From positions 1 through 8,652 of the forward strand of contig CAJXBY010000107.1 in assembly GCA_913051905.1 (NCBI GenBank): a stretch of DNA of 8,652 nt. The letters are read 5' to 3'. A program made the position numbers and the translations under genes. Under the pieces are notes generated by a model. It was not told the origin of the DNA, searched no databases, and saw only the letters and a list, made by a program, of their open reading frames with translations. Below are positions 5,799-8,652 of the stretch, one piece after another (within the stretch, counting starts at the first letter, position 1; each line of letters opens with the position of its first letter). Origin of the DNA: an uncultured Gammaproteobacteria bacterium. Its GTDB lineage: Bacteria > Pseudomonadota > Gammaproteobacteria > Arenicellales > UBA868.

Positions 5799-7204
5799 TC
5801 TCCGCCACCCTCAGGCACGGATCGGTTGAAAGTCAGGCATTCCCGAACGACACGACCAATGTCACCTGCGCCCAGCGTCAAGACGACATCGCCAGGCAGC
5901 AAGACGCCTTCCAGTTGCGCTGCAAGTGCCCGTACGTCACTCAGGAACACTGGATCTCTTCCACCACGACTGCGAATTGCCTCACACAGCGACCCTCCGT
6001 CCACACCGTCAACCGGCGTCTCACCTGCCGCATACACCTCAGTGACAATCAGACACTCTTCGCCAGCCAGCAGGTCGGCAAACTCGTCAAAAAGATCGTG
6101 CAATCGGGAATAGCGGTGCGGCTGGAATACCACCACCCGGCGGCGCTCAGGCCAGCAGCCCCGGGCTGCACCCAACGTGGCCTCGATTTCCCTTGGATGA
6201 TGAGCATAGTCGTCTACAAGCACAGCCGACCCACCCTGGACCGCAATCTCACCGAGAATCTCAAAGCGACGGCCGATACCCTCGAAACCCGCGAGACCAT
6301 CCCTGATGGGCTGTTGGGCGATCCCGATCTTGTCCGCGAGCGCGATCGCCGCAAGTGCATTCAAAACATTGTGTTCGCCCGCTAGAGCCAGATCTACGGT
6401 CCATTTGCGCCTGCCGGGCAGGTGTGCATTAAAGACCATGCGCGGACCGTCCGGGCGGATATCGGTGGCACGATATTCAGCATCCTCGAGCGTTCCGTAG
6501 GTGACTATGGGCTTATTTACCCTGGCACGAATCCTCTGTACCACCGGATCGTCTACACACAGAATGGCCAGGCCATAGAAGGGAAGGCGCTGGAGGAACT
6601 CGACAAATACGTCGATGAGATTTTCAAATTCTCCGTCAAAATTCTCTAGGTGATCAGCGTCGATATTCGTCACAACAGCCAGATAGGGATCCAAACATAG
6701 AAAGGAGGCATCACTCTCATCTGCCTCGGCGATCAGCCACTCGCCGGTACCCAATCGGGCATATCCCCGTACGCTGTTGACGACACCACCGACGAGAAAT
6801 GTCGGGTCGAGACCGGCAGTTGCCAGGATCCCCGCAATCAGACTGGTCGTGGTGGTCTTGCCATGGGTACCCGCAATAGCTATGCCTCTGCGGAACCGCA
6901 TCAGTTCGGCGAGCATCTCTGCACGGGGAATGACCGGTATACCGGCGTTCCGGGCAGCCTCAACCTCGACATTCTCGGTGGAGACCGCGGTAGAAACCAC
7001 GACGACATCAGCGCCCGTGATGTGCCGTGCCTCATGACCGACATCTATCACGGCACCGCGGTCTGCCAAGCGCCGGGTAAGCGGACCAACTACAAGATCA
7101 GAACCGGAGACACGGTATCCCTGATCCAAAAGGACCGATGCGATACCGCTCATGCCCACTCCACCGATTCCGACGAAGTGTATCTGCTGGACGAATTCAC
7201 GCAC
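5795..7204 (-). CDS. murC: UDP-N-acetylmuramate-L-alanine ligase MurC
   Basis: MurC is the cytoplasmic ATP-dependent ligase that adds L-Ala to UDP-MurNAc, starting the stem peptide. From the chosen GTG the protein has 469 residues, standard for the family: nucleotide-sugar block VGIGGVGMSG (11-20), P-loop GTHGKTTT (112-119), ADESD (161-165), the GEHNVLNALAA motif (276-286) and the DDYAHHP motif of the C-terminal domain (331-337). The frame is open up to a TTG at 7210, and TTG codons at 7210 and 7207 are possible starts, but GGAGG at 7215-7211 is six bases from the GTG at 7204 and too close to either TTG. From the GTG the gene overlaps murG by eight bases. It also overlaps murB by four. No Ddl fusion is present: the protein ends after the usual C-terminal domain. 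The identity is certain; the start is likely. Confidence 0.97.
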   Translation of the reverse strand: MREFVQQIHFVGIGGVGMSGIASVLLDQGYRVSGSDLVVGPLTRRLADRGAVIDVGHEARHITGADVVVVSTAVSTENVEVEAARNAGIPVIPRAEMLAELMRFRRGIAIAGTHGKTTTTSLIAGILATAGLDPTFLVGGVVNSVRGYARLGTGEWLIAEADESDASFLCLDPYLAVVTNIDADHLENFDGEFENLIDVFVEFLQRLPFYGLAILCVDDPVVQRIRARVNKPIVTYGTLEDAEYRATDIRPDGPRMVFNAHLPGRRKWTVDLALAGEHNVLNALAAIALADKIGIAQQPIRDGLAGFEGIGRRFEILGEIAVQGGSAVLVDDYAHHPREIEATLGAARGCWPERRRVVVFQPHRYSRLHDLFDEFADLLAGEECLIVTEVYAAGETPVDGVDGGSLCEAIRSRGGRDPVFLSDVRALAAQLEGVLLPGDVVLTLGAGDIGRVVRECLTFNRSVPEGGGE

Positions 7205-8276
7205 CAACAACCTCCAGGCACCGCGCAGTCACCTTTTGCGCGGCATCAAGCCGGGCGAGGGCTCTGGCTTTTTCCCCGATTAACAGCAAGCGCGCACGGT
7301 CATTCTGCAGTTCACCCACGGTCCGGGCGAGCTGCTGAGCAGAAAAATCCGATTCATCCATGGCGATGGCGGCACCTTTGGATGCCAGGTAATCCGCGTT
7401 GGTTTTCTGATGATCACCTGCAGCGTAAGGATACGGAACCAGCAGTGCAGCAAGACCGGCCGCACAGATCTCAGCGACGGTCATGGCCCCGGCCCGGCAG
7501 ATCACCAGATCCGCTTTGCGGTAGACGGCTGCCATGTCATCGATATACTCTGGCACCTCCGCATCCATCTGCAGTTGCCGGTATTGTTCCTCCAGTGCAG
7601 CGGATCGACCACGCCCGCACTGGTGAACCAGCTTCGGACGCTGCTCCGGTTGTAACCGGGCCATCGCCAACGGCAACACCTGATTCAGGACTCTCGCACC
7701 CTGGCTTCCGCCGATCACCAGTACGTGTAACACCTCATCAGCCTGCTGGCCATAATGCTCTGCCGGAGTGGGAAACGCGAGAAACTCTTCACGGACTGGA
7801 TTTCCGGTCCATTCAGCCTGTTCACCAAGCCCGACCGTTGCCGGAAATCCGCACATCACAGACCTTGCGAGCGGTGCCAGAAGGCGATTCGTAAGACCGG
7901 CCCGGGTGTTCGCTTCATGAATCAAGATGGGCCGACGCATCAGCCAGGCAACCAGTCCGCCGGGACCCGCCACGAAGCCGCCCATGCCTAGCAGAGCCAT
8001 CGGCCGCTGCCGCCTGATAGCTGCGTGGGCTTGAATGAGGGCCCGTCCCAGCATCAGGGGAAGCCACAGTTTCCTTAACCATCCACTGCCTCTGAGGCCT
8101 TTGACCTCAATCCACTCCATCTCTATACCGGCGGCAGGTACTACTCGCCCTTCGAGCCCGGTACGCGTGCCCAGCCAAACTACTTTAATGCCGAACTGAA
8201 TGAGGGATTCTGCTACCGCCAGGGCCGGGTAGACGTGACCCCCTGTGCCGCCGGCCATGACCATTACAGTCTTCAA
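7197..8276 (-). CDS. murG: UDP-GlcNAc:lipid I N-acetylglucosamine transferase MurG
   Basis: MurG is the membrane-associated GT-B glycosyltransferase that adds GlcNAc to lipid I, making lipid II on the inner face of the membrane. The 359 residues carry the N-terminal MAGGTGGHVYPALA loop (7-20) with His14, the second glycine loop GMGGFVAGPGG (97-107), IGGSQGARVLN (188-198) at the start of the donor domain, and RAGAMTVAE (261-269) plus DHQKTNADYL (288-297) at the UDP-GlcNAc site. The HEQN segment of E. coli reads HEAN (120-123) here. The start is a TTG at 8276 that overlaps the ftsW stop (TTGA) and gives the family-like MKTVMVMAGGTGG; only weak GAGAGG lies upstream. Internal ATGs at 8264 or 8258 would cut into the first strand and are less likely, though the first has GAAG seven bases upstream. 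It lies between ftsW and murC, the usual dcw order. Confidence 0.97.
   Translation of the reverse strand: MKTVMVMAGGTGGHVYPALAVAESLIQFGIKVVWLGTRTGLEGRVVPAAGIEMEWIEVKGLRGSGWLRKLWLPLMLGRALIQAHAAIRRQRPMALLGMGGFVAGPGGLVAWLMRRPILIHEANTRAGLTNRLLAPLARSVMCGFPATVGLGEQAEWTGNPVREEFLAFPTPAEHYGQQADEVLHVLVIGGSQGARVLNQVLPLAMARLQPEQRPKLVHQCGRGRSAALEEQYRQLQMDAEVPEYIDDMAAVYRKADLVICRAGAMTVAEICAAGLAALLVPYPYAAGDHQKTNADYLASKGAAIAMDESDFSAQQLARTVGELQNDRARLLLIGEKARALARLDAAQKVTARCLEVVGA
7211..7215 (-). promoter_or_regulatory. murC: Shine-Dalgarno that decides the murC start
   Basis: GGAGG on the minus strand lies inside the 3' end of murG. Downstream come TTG, TTG and GTG, all in the murC frame. Spacing is 0 and 3 bases to the two TTG codons and 6 to the GTG at 7204, so only the GTG is well placed. 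The site lets ribosomes finishing murG reinitiate on murC. Confidence 0.7.
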
Positions 8277-8652
8277 TGCCCAGACGCCTCTCGCGAAACA
8301 CTGCGGTCAACAGACAGTAGTAATCCGACGGCAATACCGCAGGCGAGCATGCTGCTTCCGCCATAACTCATCATGGGCAGTGCCAGCCCCTTGGTTGGCA
8401 CCACGCCCAGGTTAACGGCGAAGTTGACAATGACTTGTAAGGCGAGCAGCAGCGCGATGCCTTGAACCAGGCGTGCCCCGAATATCCCTCCACACCGACC
8501 GACACGATCGGCAATCCGAAAGGCACGCCACAGAACGACGCCGTAGAGCATAATCAGAACCGTGATTCCAACGAGCCCCAGTTCCTCTCCGATAACTGCA
8601 ACCAGAAAATCATTACTGGCCTCAGGCAGGTAAAACAGCTTCTGCACACTGG
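8273..8652 (-). CDS. ftsW: Septal peptidoglycan polymerase FtsW, C-terminal part (gene continues past 8652)
   Basis: The last 125 codons of a SEDS-family glycosyltransferase are visible. FtsW polymerises lipid II at the septum together with its transpeptidase partner FtsI (PBP3). The fragment opens with SVQKLFYLPEASNDF, the FtsW-type periplasmic loop, then GEELG (21-25), about three membrane segments (roughly 16-41, 61-84 and 92-113) and the family motif PTKGLALPMMSYGGSS (85-100). It closes with a short cytoplasmic tail ending SVSREASGH. The catalytic aspartate of the SEDS fold lies upstream, outside the window. FtsW rather than RodA is supported by the YLPEA loop and the place just before murG. 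The stop overlaps the murG TTG start by four bases. The fragment lacks its start only because of the window edge. Confidence 0.96.
   Translation of the reverse strand, partial: SVQKLFYLPEASNDFLVAVIGEELGLVGITVLIMLYGVVLWRAFRIADRVGRCGGIFGARLVQGIALLLALQVIVNFAVNLGVVPTKGLALPMMSYGGSSMLACGIAVGLLLSVDRSVSREASGH

Noticed and set aside
6863..7894. A long plus-strand open frame of 343 codons opposite murC and murG
   Set aside because: It lies antisense to two certain genes, has no recognisable domain and is rich in Arg, Pro and His as expected for a shadow of a high-GC coding strand.
1..8652. A novel defence, mobile or secondary-metabolism system hidden in the window
   Set aside because: Nearly all of the sequence is covered by well-known genes; gaps are at most 245 bases and hold no extra gene I can support.

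Overview
The window is a near-complete late segment of a bacterial division and cell wall (dcw) cluster, with every gene on the minus strand. In transcription order (high to low coordinate) it reads ftsW (C-terminal 125 codons, cut by the window end), murG, murC, murB, ftsQ, ftsA, ftsZ, lpxC, and then, after a 245-base gap, the first 67 codons of an acyl-CoA dehydrogenase cut by position 1. All eight complete 3' ends look intact, with no frameshift, insertion sequence, CRISPR array, tRNA, rRNA or sign of recent transfer.

lpxC right after ftsZ indicates a Gram-negative, lipid A-making bacterium. The ftsQ-ftsA-ftsZ-lpxC order, the FtsZ tail (DIPAFLRRQAD) and close protein resemblance to Escherichia coli FtsZ, FtsA and LpxC point to a gammaproteobacterium with moderately high GC. 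The genus cannot be named. Compared with E. coli the segment has murB between murC and ftsQ, no ddl gene, and an acyl-CoA dehydrogenase rather than secM/secA after lpxC.

Layout. 8652-4039 (ftsW, murG, murC, murB, ftsQ) is a tightly overlapping block: each start codon overlaps the previous stop by 4 to 8 bases, and murG, murC, murB and ftsQ all appear to start with TTG or GTG. 4027-2783 is ftsA, whose Shine-Dalgarno overlaps the ftsQ stop. 2782-2677 is a 106-base leader before ftsZ (2676-1528). 1527-1361 is a 167-base AT-rich, structured leader before lpxC (1360-449). 448-204 is a gap with a short hairpin and a repeated 9-mer, and 203-1 is the dehydrogenase N-terminus.

Function. MurB and MurC build and extend the UDP-MurNAc precursor, MurG makes lipid II, FtsW polymerises it at the septum, FtsQ links the divisome across the inner membrane, FtsA anchors FtsZ to the membrane, and FtsZ forms the ring. 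LpxC commits UDP-acyl-GlcNAc to lipid A, so the locus joins peptidoglycan, division and outer-membrane supply. I see no previously undescribed system here. The points worth checking concern gene order, start codon use and the lpxC leader.
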